DNA of 19,155 nucleotides, from assembly GCA_964644605.1 (NCBI GenBank), contig CAZXWS010000012.1:1-19155 (forward strand), written 5' to 3'. This DNA is from CAZLAJ01 sp964644605. GTDB taxonomy: Bacteria; Patescibacteriota; Microgenomatia; UBA1406; GWC2-37-13. Every line of letters starts with the position of its first letter. Position 1 is the stretch's first letter. Shown one piece after another: positions 8,045 to 15,103 of this stretch. The notes beneath the pieces were generated by a model that worked only from the letters and a program-made list of their open reading frames with translations, searched no databases and had not been told where the DNA came from. A program made the position numbers and the translations under genes.

Positions 8045-9559
8045 TTATTTTGTTAACTCATACAGGTAAATAGCAGCTTTACCACCTGGCTTATCATACT
8101 GGTGAATAAGTTTAATGGGCCAATTTGGAGGGAATTCATAGCGATGGGAAAAAACAGCATAGACATAATTATCTTTTAAATCTTTTTGATGATCAAATAG
8201 TTCTTTATCGCCCAAAGGCCAGTAGCCGATAATTTGTATACGGTCATCTTTTTTTAGATACACATCTAATGTATCTGCCACAAGTCCAAAATTACCTTCG
8301 CCTAAGATAATTACTGGTTTCTCAGTTGACTTTGTTCTTGCAAAATCCATAATCTCTTTAATTCCCCAGCCGGCCGGCCAGGATTCTATGTATTGTCCAC
8401 GATCTACAGGAGGGAAAGGAATATTTTTAAAGTCAGCAATAAGTGTGTAGTCAAAGTACCCGACTGATAATAGAAAGAATAGTAAACAGGCGTACAAGAC
8501 AGACATTTTTTTTAATTGGCTAAACCAATATGCAGCAGTTATCACAAACAGTGTGGGAAGAAAAATTATGTATCGTGCAAACAGACCACGACTTAATGCG
8601 GCAATAGTAATAGTCGGAATGAGAATCCATATGAAGAAATAGCCAAACAGAGTTTTGTTTTTTTGAAACAGTTTGAATAAACCAATAAGACCTAACAGAA
8701 TAATGACGGCTCCGCTTTCCCCAAGCAGAAAAGTTCCGATGTCGATCATATTTTTAGGAAACACTGCAAAAGGACTTTTAAGAAATTCAGGAATAGTCAT
8801 AATGAATGTTTGATTTTTTATCCCCACATACTGAAAATAAGGTGAGAGCCTTTGCACGTTATAAATTATGAATGATATGAAAGCGCCTACTAAGTACAAA
8901 AAGGTGAAATTCGCTATAAACCACATAAGACTTTTTTTATGTTTTTGATAGGCGAGTATTGGCGCAAAAGCAGCTAATGCCACGAATATACGCACAGACG
9001 ATTTCGCAAGTAAACCTATGCCTCCAATAAGTCCAAATAATAAGGCAGTCGCAAGATCAAGATTTTGTACAAGCAGTATTGAGAACAGAAAGATCCAGAT
9101 AAAAAATGCATTAACTCCCGAATCTACAAGTGCCATACGATCATAAAAAATAAAATATGGTGTGAGGATGTAGAATAAAGCTCCCCAAAAAGCAGCCTTT
9201 TTGCCGAAGAGATAATATAAGAGAATAAAAAGTCCGATTAATGCGAAGAATCCAGTGGACACTGCAAATAATCTGCCACCAAGTACCATGTTAGTAGAAA
9301 ATAGTTTTAGAAATGGTATAGTTCCCCATGTTTGAAGTGGTTGCTTACCGTCTGTCAAAGAAATAAATCGCCAACTCGAATCATGCCATGCTACTTTCGC
9401 CCAGTGAATATAAATGCCCTCATCATTAAAAATCGGAAATTTATCAAGGTTAATAAGTCGTGTTGCAAAAAAAAGGAGAGAGAGCCCTGTAACTATACCC
9501 ATGTCTTTAAGGGTAAAAAGTTTACGAACAGATTTAAAGATTGATTTCAGATCAAACAT
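8045..9559 (-). CDS. GT39/PMT_2-type membrane glycosyltransferase
   Basis: A 504-residue polytopic protein. After the first membrane helix (about 20-36) comes the acidic motif FNDEGIY (residues 44-50), then DGKQPLQTW (70-78) and GGRLFAV. This is the same layout as ArnT/PMT_2 proteins, with KQPL replacing the usual KPPL. A soluble C-terminal domain of about 115 residues follows the last helix. It should transfer a lipid-phosphate-linked sugar on the outer face. It is the first gene of a two-gene unit with the flippase and has its own promoter with a perfect extended -10, which separates it from the rmuC gene upstream. It is not a duplicate of the 5092 gene, since the two share motifs but little else by eye. 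Substrate unknown. Confidence 0.9.
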   Translation of the reverse strand: MFDLKSIFKSVRKLFTLKDMGIVTGLSLLFFATRLINLDKFPIFNDEGIYIHWAKVAWHDSSWRFISLTDGKQPLQTWGTIPFLKLFSTNMVLGGRLFAVSTGFFALIGLFILLYYLFGKKAAFWGALFYILTPYFIFYDRMALVDSGVNAFFIWIFLFSILLVQNLDLATALLFGLIGGIGLLAKSSVRIFVALAAFAPILAYQKHKKSLMWFIANFTFLYLVGAFISFIIYNVQRLSPYFQYVGIKNQTFIMTIPEFLKSPFAVFPKNMIDIGTFLLGESGAVIILLGLIGLFKLFQKNKTLFGYFFIWILIPTITIAALSRGLFARYIIFLPTLFVITAAYWFSQLKKMSVLYACLLFFLLSVGYFDYTLIADFKNIPFPPVDRGQYIESWPAGWGIKEIMDFARTKSTEKPVIILGEGNFGLVADTLDVYLKKDDRIQIIGYWPLGDKELFDHQKDLKDNYVYAVFSHRYEFPPNWPIKLIHQYDKPGGKAAIYLYELTK

Positions 9560-9570
9560 AGACTAATGGT

Positions 9571-9579
9571 ATTATAGCA
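9571..9579 (-). promoter_or_regulatory. Extended -10 promoter for the GT39-flippase unit
   Basis: On the minus strand the gap between rmuC and the GT39 gene contains TGCTATAAT (9579-9571), a perfect TGN extended -10. Eleven bases separate it from the ATG at 9559, so the expected leader is about five bases. No good -35 is visible, as expected for an extended -10 promoter. There is no Shine-Dalgarno. Confidence 0.6.
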
Positions 9580-9591
9580 TTGAGCAGATAT

Positions 9592-10584
9592 TTAATCGAT
9601 AAGTTTCTTTTTATTATTATAGTTTTCAGAGGAAATTAATTGAGTATCACTAAGTTTTTGGCCTAAAGATATAAATTGTTTCGATACCTGTGAACTTTGA
9701 TTGTAGGCATTCGTAATATGTCTGGTAAGTACGCTTAAGCTTTCATCCATTTTTTCGTAATCTTTTTTTATAGCGCCCAAAAGTTTCAAAATCTCCTTCG
9801 CTTGCGACTCAATGCGTTGACCTTCAAATGACATGAGAATCGCTTTCATATACGCATAAAAACTTAGAGGCGATACTGGAAGTACTTTGTGTTTACCTGA
9901 AAAGTCAAATAATGATGCATCGTTTATTATTTCATAGTAAATTGCTTCTGAAGGGATATACATGAGTGCGTAGTCACACGTCCCTTCATGAGTAAGAATA
10001 TATTTTTTGGAAATATCTTCTATATGTTTTTTGACGTCTTGCAAAAACTCTTTTCTAAATTTATCTTTTTCAGTTTTGTCACTTACCTCTGCCATTTTAC
10101 GAAAATTGGTCATGGGGAATTTTGAGTCAATCGGAATGTATCCATTGGAAGTTTTTATAATAGCATCTACCCTTTCGCCATTTTTAAATGAAAATTGTAG
10201 CTCATAGGATTGGGGTGGAAAGTTTTGGGCGAGAATTTCTTTTAGAATTTGTTCGCCAATATTGCCGCGTAACTTTGGTGATTGGAGTAATGTCTGTAAC
10301 TCCTGCATAGAACGACCAATCTCCGAAAATTCGCCAATATTTTTCTGAACTTGTGCAATAACAGCCGTAGCATTATCAAGTCTGTTATTAAATAAAGCCA
10401 TATTCATTGCAAGTTTTTGATCAACATTCTGAGTTGAAGTTTCCACACGCAGGCCCAGTTCTTTCATCCAGGCAACTAATTCTGTAGATATTTTTGTTTT
10501 TTCTTCCAATTTATTAAGCCATACTCGAAGTATTATTAAAACAACTGCAAGTAATACACCGACAATAAGAAGAAATACTAACAT
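9592..10584 (-). CDS. rmuC: RmuC family DNA recombination protein
   Basis: A 330-residue protein with the RmuC layout. It has an N-terminal membrane anchor (residues 2-22) and a coiled-coil-like helical stretch (about 25-105). The nuclease-like core follows, with RGNIGE (106-111), VDAII (139-143) and IPIDSKFP (150-157), the D-x-K centre of a PD-(D/E)XK fold. Then come YIPSEAIY (209-216) and LPVSPLSFYAYM (235-246), both family signatures. RmuC limits recombination at inverted repeats in E. coli; its exact activity is unresolved. E. coli RmuC is longer (about 475 residues), so this one has a shorter coiled coil. It lies 24 bases downstream of the DHH gene and has a possible promoter of its own. 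It may be a passenger on the nusA-infB transcript. Confidence 0.93.
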   Translation of the reverse strand: MLVFLLIVGVLLAVVLIILRVWLNKLEEKTKISTELVAWMKELGLRVETSTQNVDQKLAMNMALFNNRLDNATAVIAQVQKNIGEFSEIGRSMQELQTLLQSPKLRGNIGEQILKEILAQNFPPQSYELQFSFKNGERVDAIIKTSNGYIPIDSKFPMTNFRKMAEVSDKTEKDKFRKEFLQDVKKHIEDISKKYILTHEGTCDYALMYIPSEAIYYEIINDASLFDFSGKHKVLPVSPLSFYAYMKAILMSFEGQRIESQAKEILKLLGAIKKDYEKMDESLSVLTRHITNAYNQSSQVSKQFISLGQKLSDTQLISSENYNNKKKLID

Positions 10585-10591
10585 GTATTTA

Positions 10592-10621
10592 AGTATACTT
10601 TACGTAGATTAGACGAGTCCA
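10592..10621 (-). promoter_or_regulatory. Possible promoter in front of rmuC
   Basis: Minus-strand TGGACT (10621-10616), an 18-base spacer and TATACT (10597-10592) resemble -35 and -10 boxes (four and five of six consensus bases). The -10 lies seven bases before the rmuC ATG, predicting a leaderless message. The -35 lies inside the end of the upstream gene. This is modest evidence only. Confidence 0.4.
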
Positions 10622-11673
10622 CCACTTCCACGAAATATTTTGGGTTTCAACCAATCTTGAGGCGCTGCTTCATTTTCCGACGGTGGTGTTTGTGGTTGCT
10701 CTTCGATAGGTTGAGGTGCCATTTGTTGAGGCTGATTTTGAACTGGTCTCTGTGGAGGAGTACTGTCTGGTATAGCTTCTGGCTTAACTGGATTAGCACT
10801 TTGTGAAGGACGGGGTTGAGTTTCCTGGCTGCGTTGACCAAAAGGATTTGGTACATTTTTCATAAACTGTCTTGGTTGCTCTTGAGGATTACGTGCTCCA
10901 CTTTGAGGTGTTGGATTGCCACTCTGTTGTGGTGGGCGTACTGTCTTTTTTACTGCTCCTAGTTTTAATAATGCTGCAGCACTTTCAAACGTTTCGGCAT
11001 TTACTGAGTAAGAACTAAAGTTATTAGTGGCAGCTGTTAATCCTGCATATAAATTTGTTGCCATATCCTTATCAATATCTGCTTGAAGATCTTGTAATAG
11101 TGCCAAACAGAGTTGTGAGGTAGAGGAGCTGGTTTTATCAACGATATTTACTCTACCAAATAAATCGTTTACTAAATGTCGGTCTATATTAATGATCGGA
11201 GAATTGGCGATTTCTTTTTGATAATCTCGATAAATAGGACCCAAGGCGTTAAGATTAGGGGCGTCAATCGTAATAATAAAATCAATAAGTCCTCCTGTAT
11301 AGGCAAACTGAACTTTTTCTGGATCTAACTTTGGAAAACCCTGTCGAGGTGTGATGACAAGGTTAAAGGTGTTATCTTTAATATTATAATCAACTTTATC
11401 AATCGAGCCATCTTCGTAAGGAAATGATATGACTAAATTATCTCCATTATTTACTAATTGAGTATTAATTTTATCTGCTGCATGTAAGTCTGAATTTACC
11501 TGTGTAGAAGATACTAAGTTTATATTTTTACCCATTTTAATTAATGCAAGATACAGAGCTGTAGCGCTGGCGATTGCGTCAATAGAGGGGTTTGGAGGTA
11601 ATACAATAGCACCATTTGTGCTTTTATTGATGATCTCCACCATTTTTTGAGAGGATTCTTGGGTATTGTTCAT
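10609..11673 (-). CDS. Degenerate DHH-family (NrnA-like) protein with Pro/Gln-rich tail
   Basis: The first ~240 of 354 residues follow the DHH phosphoesterase (NrnA/RecJ-like) pattern, but the metal site is eroded. Motif I, normally H-x-x-P-D-x-D-A-x-G-S, reads PPNPSIDAIAS (26-36): the His and first Asp are lost, D32 is kept. D137 in IDAPN is kept. The DHH triad is DRH (164-166) in NIDRHLVN. The later TDTG-type motif reads GLTAATNNF (211-219), losing its Asp. The SSSTSQL helix (182-188) is intact. The usual C-terminal DHHA1 domain is not apparent. Instead residues ~245-335 are Pro/Gln-rich and probably disordered, ending in WLKPKIFRGSGGLV. It starts four bases after infB, the place nrnA often occupies in the nusA-infB operon. 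It may be a binding or scaffold protein rather than a nuclease; activity is uncertain. Confidence 0.82.
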   Translation of the reverse strand: MNNTQESSQKMVEIINKSTNGAIVLPPNPSIDAIASATALYLALIKMGKNINLVSSTQVNSDLHAADKINTQLVNNGDNLVISFPYEDGSIDKVDYNIKDNTFNLVITPRQGFPKLDPEKVQFAYTGGLIDFIITIDAPNLNALGPIYRDYQKEIANSPIINIDRHLVNDLFGRVNIVDKTSSSTSQLCLALLQDLQADIDKDMATNLYAGLTAATNNFSSYSVNAETFESAAALLKLGAVKKTVRPPQQSGNPTPQSGARNPQEQPRQFMKNVPNPFGQRSQETQPRPSQSANPVKPEAIPDSTPPQRPVQNQPQQMAPQPIEEQPQTPPSENEAAPQDWLKPKIFRGSGGLV

Positions 11674-11677
11674 AACA

Positions 11678-13123
11678 CTATGAGATAGATTTTATCACAT
11701 CTCCTACCCTAATGTCAAGTGGGGGGCCGAAAAGAATACCAGCTTCTTGTTCTTTTTTTACTTCCTGAACTGGTTTCGCACGAATTCTCAGGGAGACAAC
11801 CTTGCTTTTATCGATTAAGTTATTATTACGGTATAGCTCGATCTCATCACCAAGATTAATTTTTCCTTTATTAAGTTTTACTCCAAATATTTTTTCTCCT
11901 TCAATAATAAAGGTGGCTAATATCTTTGCCTCACCTTTTATATATTTTTCCTGATCTTCTTTCTCTTTCATTACCGCAGATACTTCTTCCAGTTCTTCTA
12001 TAAGTTCATAGATTATATTATAGGATTTTATAATTACTTTTTCTTGTTTTGCTAAATCTTGTACATCGTGATCGGCTTTTACCCCGAATCCGACCACTAT
12101 CGCAGCAGATGTTTTTGCGAGAAAAATGTCAGATTTATTTATTTCGCCGACAGCTTTCAATAAAATTACCAAATTATCATTTTTTGCAAGCGTATTAGCA
12201 ATTGCCTCTAATGAACCTTGAGAATCTGCTTTGATAATCAAGCTTAATTTTTTTTGTTCGGGCTCAGTTGCCAAATAATCTTCTCGAGTTAATACTCGTT
12301 GCGAAGTTTGTACAGTTACCTCTTGAGATTTTTGTTCTGTTGTGGTGATTGTGCCTCCCACTTCCGGTAAAGACTCAAATCCTAGTATTTCAAATGGTTT
12401 AGATGGAGCGACTTCCCGCAGTGGTTGACCTAAATCGTCAATGAGTGATCTTACTTTTGCTTTATTTCCTTCACTGTATACAGTATCACCAATCTTCATA
12501 GTACCTTCTTTTATAATAGCGCTCACTACAATGCCACGTTTATCTTTTTTAGTTTCAATGATATAAGCGAGTGCTGGTGCAGCTGGATCGTAGGTAAAGT
12601 TTGCATCAGCAGCGATCAACAAAAGTGTCTCAAGAAGTTCCTGTACTCCCTGTCCGGTTTTAGCTGAGATCTCAAGAACTGGAACAGTTCCACCTTTCCC
12701 TTCTACTTGGACATCATATTTAAGGAGGTCATTCTTTACTTTTTCTGGATTCGCACCTGGTAAATCAATTTTATTGAGCGCCACTACAAAAGGAATTTGT
12801 GCGGCTTTTATATGGGAAATTGATTCAATTGTCTGGGGCATGAGTGAATCTTTCGCATCTATTATAAGAATAGCGATATCTGCTACTGTTGCGCCCCGTG
12901 CCCTTAGTTTTGAAAATGCTTCATGACCAGGAGTATCAATAAATGTTACTTTATCAGTTTTGTAACCTTGAATTCCCGTTGCTATTTCATATGCACCAAT
13001 TCGTTGTGTGATGCCACCAAATTCTTTCGCCGTTATACGGCTTTTGCGGATAAAATCTAAAAGCGATGTTTTTCCGTGGTCTACATGTCCGAGAATGGTA
13101 ATAATAGGAGGCCTTGAATTCAT
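11678..13123 (-). CDS. infB: Translation initiation factor IF-2, short form starting at the G domain
   Basis: A 481-residue GTPase that positions fMet-tRNA and drives subunit joining. G motifs are complete: GHVDHGKT (12-19), GGITQ (36-40), DTPGHEAF (63-70, with the catalytic His), NKID (117-120) and SAK (153-155). Domain II, domain III (LSLIIKADSQGSLEAI, 293-308), a connecting helix and the C-terminal tRNA-binding domain follow. The ORF begins at the RPP that normally immediately precedes the G domain. The IF2_N repeats and long linker of typical 700-900 residue IF-2 are absent, and only 30 bases separate the ATG from the nusA stop, so a longer form is not possible in this frame. R41 replaces the usual His after GGITQ. 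No Shine-Dalgarno is seen. It belongs to the nusA operon. Confidence 0.97.
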   Translation of the reverse strand: MNSRPPIITILGHVDHGKTSLLDFIRKSRITAKEFGGITQRIGAYEIATGIQGYKTDKVTFIDTPGHEAFSKLRARGATVADIAILIIDAKDSLMPQTIESISHIKAAQIPFVVALNKIDLPGANPEKVKNDLLKYDVQVEGKGGTVPVLEISAKTGQGVQELLETLLLIAADANFTYDPAAPALAYIIETKKDKRGIVVSAIIKEGTMKIGDTVYSEGNKAKVRSLIDDLGQPLREVAPSKPFEILGFESLPEVGGTITTTEQKSQEVTVQTSQRVLTREDYLATEPEQKKLSLIIKADSQGSLEAIANTLAKNDNLVILLKAVGEINKSDIFLAKTSAAIVVGFGVKADHDVQDLAKQEKVIIKSYNIIYELIEELEEVSAVMKEKEDQEKYIKGEAKILATFIIEGEKIFGVKLNKGKINLGDEIELYRNNNLIDKSKVVSLRIRAKPVQEVKKEQEAGILFGPPLDIRVGDVIKSIS

Positions 13124-13153
13124 ACTAAGTATGAGAAATTTACTACTAAATTA

Positions 13154-14239
13154 TTAACTCTTATCCACTGTTGGAGAAGTCTCTTCAGTAGATGTAGGTT
13201 CTGTTAGTGTGAGTGGGGTAGAGTTATCTACGGAAGTATCTTTTTTCTCTTCCTTTTTATCATCATTTTTTTCTGTCGAATCTTTTTTTTCTGCAATTTC
13301 TTCTATGTCGATAGTATAACCTGTAAGTTTCGATGCGAGGTCAACATTTATGCCGCCCTTGCCGATTGCTAAAGCAGCTTGTTCTGAGTCGACTAATACA
13401 CGAGCACGTTGATGATCTTTATCAAGAATCACATCACTTATTTTTGCAGGCGAGAGTGCGGAGATTAAATATAATTTTTCATCGGGATTCCATTGAATAA
13501 TATCAATTTTTTCATGGCCACCCAACTCGTCTGTTACTGTCTGTACTCGTACTCCTTTTTGTCCAACACAGGCACCCACTGGATCAACACCGCCTTGGTT
13601 ACTGAATACAGCTATTTTGGCGCGTTCACCCGGTTCTCTCACGACTTTCTTTATACTGACTGTATTATTTGTGATTTCTGGTACTTCGCGTTTAAAAAGT
13701 TCTTCTATGAGGTTTGGATGTGTACGTGAAATAATGATTCTTGTATTTCCGAATTTATCAGTAGTGATGTCCTTTAAATAAACAATTAAGGTCATGTTTA
13801 CACTGTAGTGCTCATTTTTGATTTGTTCTTCCTTTGGGAGAAGTGCTTCTGCTTTGCCAATATCGACATAGGCATTGTAACCGTCGTAACGGATGATTCT
13901 GCCACGTACAATGGTTTTTAAAAGACCCTGATAATGATTGATAACTGTTTTTTTCTCTGCTTCTCTTATTTTTTGCAGAATAACTTGTTTGGCAGTTTGG
14001 GCGGCGATACGACCAAATCCAGGGGGAGTAATATCCTTATCATCTTGAAATATGCGTGTTTCGCCTGTATTTCTATTTACTTTGGCCACAATTTCCTCTT
14101 CTTCTTTTTCGGGATATTCTTTTTTATATGCAGCAATAATAGCAGCTTCGATTGATTCGATAACTTCGTCTGCTGAAATACCTCGCTCATTGGCGACCTG
14201 ATTAAGTGCTAATGCAAATTCATCTTTAATAATACTCAT
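13154..14239 (-). CDS. nusA: Transcription elongation/termination factor NusA with shortened N-terminal domain
   Basis: A 361-residue NusA, which binds RNA polymerase and nascent RNA and modulates pausing, termination and antitermination. Domains in order are an N-terminal RNAP-binding domain (1-~100), S1 (~108-172, with GRIIRYDGYNAYVDIG), KH1 (~200-265, REPGERAKIAV, DPVGACVG and the GQKG loop at 226-229) and KH2 (~266-315, GKGG loop at 293-296). A Lys/Glu/Thr/Ser-rich tail of about 45 residues follows. In the N-terminal domain, NTGETRIFQDDKDITPPGF runs directly into GRIAAQTAKQ (77-86). That linker is about 30 residues shorter than I recall for Thermotoga or E. coli NusA. It heads the nusA-infB-DHH-rmuC operon. 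A promoter-like element lies six bases before the ATG. Confidence 0.97.
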   Translation of the reverse strand: MSIIKDEFALALNQVANERGISADEVIESIEAAIIAAYKKEYPEKEEEEIVAKVNRNTGETRIFQDDKDITPPGFGRIAAQTAKQVILQKIREAEKKTVINHYQGLLKTIVRGRIIRYDGYNAYVDIGKAEALLPKEEQIKNEHYSVNMTLIVYLKDITTDKFGNTRIIISRTHPNLIEELFKREVPEITNNTVSIKKVVREPGERAKIAVFSNQGGVDPVGACVGQKGVRVQTVTDELGGHEKIDIIQWNPDEKLYLISALSPAKISDVILDKDHQRARVLVDSEQAALAIGKGGINVDLASKLTGYTIDIEEIAEKKDSTEKNDDKKEEKKDTSVDNSTPLTLTEPTSTEETSPTVDKS

Positions 14240-14245
14240 TCTGTA

Positions 14246-14273
14246 ATTGTATCATACTCAGATGTATTTGCAA
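14246..14273 (-). promoter_or_regulatory. nusA operon promoter, predicted leaderless
   Basis: On the minus strand TTGCAA (14273-14268), a 16-base spacer and TACAAT (14251-14246) match -35 and -10 consensus at four and five of six positions. The -10 ends six bases before the nusA ATG, placing the start at or near the A of ATG. An alternative -10, TATGAT (14256-14251), would give a leader of about five bases. No Shine-Dalgarno is present. Confidence 0.55.
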
Positions 14274-14308
14274 CGAGAGGATGCGCGGAATTCGATATTA
14301 TTGTTGGG

Positions 14309-14336
14309 AATACCCCGCTGTTTCTAACTGCGGGGA
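14309..14336. repeat. GC-rich hairpin element, copy 1
   Basis: AATACCCCG at the left and CTGCGGGGA at the right enclose a 10-base centre. CCCCGC (14313-14318) pairs with GCGGGG (14330-14335), and a further G-C pair is possible past a T-T mismatch. It stands out in AT-rich sequence. Neither strand shows a T-run after the stem, so it is not a canonical intrinsic terminator. It sits between the nusA promoter and copy 2. Confidence 0.7.
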
Positions 14337-14379
14337 TACCTTAGTTAAAAACAACAACAAACTTTTTAATAGTCATCTA

Positions 14380-14405
14380 AATACCCCGTCAGCTTGCTGC
14401 GGGGA
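14380..14405. repeat. GC-rich hairpin element, copy 2, directly after rplY
   Basis: The same outer arms as copy 1 (AATACCCCG and CTGCGGGGA) enclose an 8-base centre. CCCCG (14384-14388) pairs with CGGGG (14400-14404), and after a bulged T the CAGC/GCTG arms extend the stem to nine pairs. On the minus strand the stem begins four bases after the rplY stop codon (14411-14409). It may shape the 3' end of the DUF4012-rplY transcript, although the following bases (TATTTAGATG) are not a T-run. Confidence 0.7.
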
Positions 14406-14408
14406 AGT

Positions 14409-15101
14409 TTATTCTTTAGTTTCAGCAGGTTCAGCTTCTCCAGGAACTTCTTCACCTTCAGCAGGTGCTTTTTCAGTAGTAATCTCTGGTTGAGCAGCTT
14501 CTGTTTCTGGAGTTACACTTTCTTCTTTATGTTCAGTAATTGAGATGATAACTTTTTCTGGATCCTCTTTGATTTCATACTCTGCTGATTTTGGTAAATC
14601 GCTGACTTTAATATCAGTGCCAACCTCAGTTAATTTGGAAATATCCACTTGAATTGTTGATGGAATATTTTGAGGTAAAGCTTCAACAGTAACATGGTCA
14701 GTTTGCGTTAAAAGTACACCTCCGAGTTGATTCACTGCAATTGATTCTCCTACTATTTCGACCGGTACTGTAGTCTCAATTTTTTGTTTGAGATTTATTT
14801 TTCTAAAATCTACATGAAGAATATGATTATCTACGGGATGATGTTGCACTGTGCGTATAAGAGTAGGTATCTCTTCATCACCCAATTTCACATATACAAC
14901 TCCAGTTTCATGGGCAACTTTATGAGCAGCTGTAAAATTGGCTAAAGTTATGGTGATAGCTTTTGATTGAAAATCTGCGCCAAATATATTCGCGGGAATA
15001 AGACCTTTATATCGAAAATTTCGTAACTTCTTACCGAATACATCTCTCGGCTCGGCTACTAATTCAATTTTTTCTTTTGTTGTTTTTTTTGTTTTTGCCA
15101 T
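14409..15101 (-). CDS. rplY: 50S ribosomal protein L25 (TL5/CTC family)
   Basis: A 230-residue two-domain L25 of the long CTC/TL5 type, which binds 5S rRNA. The N-terminal domain carries RNFRYKGLIPANIFG (27-41) and the signature RTVQHHPVDNHILHVDF (83-99). The C-terminal beta domain runs from about 105 to 190 (PVEIVGES, GGVLLTQ, VDISKL and VSDLP). The last ~40 residues are Glu/Pro/Ala-rich and probably disordered. The N-terminal MAKTKKTTKEK is Lys-rich. It starts two bases after the stop of the DUF4012 gene, so the two are cotranscribed and possibly translationally coupled. It is followed by hairpin copy 2. No Shine-Dalgarno is evident; GAAAG upstream is at best a weak match. Confidence 0.95.
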   Translation of the reverse strand: MAKTKKTTKEKIELVAEPRDVFGKKLRNFRYKGLIPANIFGADFQSKAITITLANFTAAHKVAHETGVVYVKLGDEEIPTLIRTVQHHPVDNHILHVDFRKINLKQKIETTVPVEIVGESIAVNQLGGVLLTQTDHVTVEALPQNIPSTIQVDISKLTEVGTDIKVSDLPKSAEYEIKEDPEKVIISITEHKEESVTPETEAAQPEITTEKAPAEGEEVPGEAEPAETKE

Positions 15102-15103
15102 AG

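Noticed and set aside
10647..10856. Alternate-frame minus-strand frame in the DHH protein tail
   Set aside because: It arises from the repetitive Pro/Gln codons of the tail and has no independent start signal or domain.
13124..13153. A longer infB with an upstream in-frame start
   Set aside because: Only 30 bases separate infB from the nusA stop; there is no room for an IF2_N region.
14309..14405. The two GC-rich hairpins as Rho-independent terminators
   Set aside because: Neither stem is followed by a T-run on either strand, so I list them as repeat elements of unknown role.
14309..14405. CRISPR-like repeats
   Set aside because: Only two copies with unequal centres and internal inverted symmetry; no spacers, no cas genes nearby.
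14240..14408. Riboswitch or leader RNA before nusA
   Set aside because: The nusA -10 is only six bases from its ATG, so the upstream hairpins are outside the predicted transcript, and no known riboswitch core is visible.
14281..14493. Plus-strand open frame of 70 codons across the hairpins and the rplY end
   Set aside because: It runs through both hairpins and antisense to the low-complexity rplY tail; no family resemblance and no promoter.
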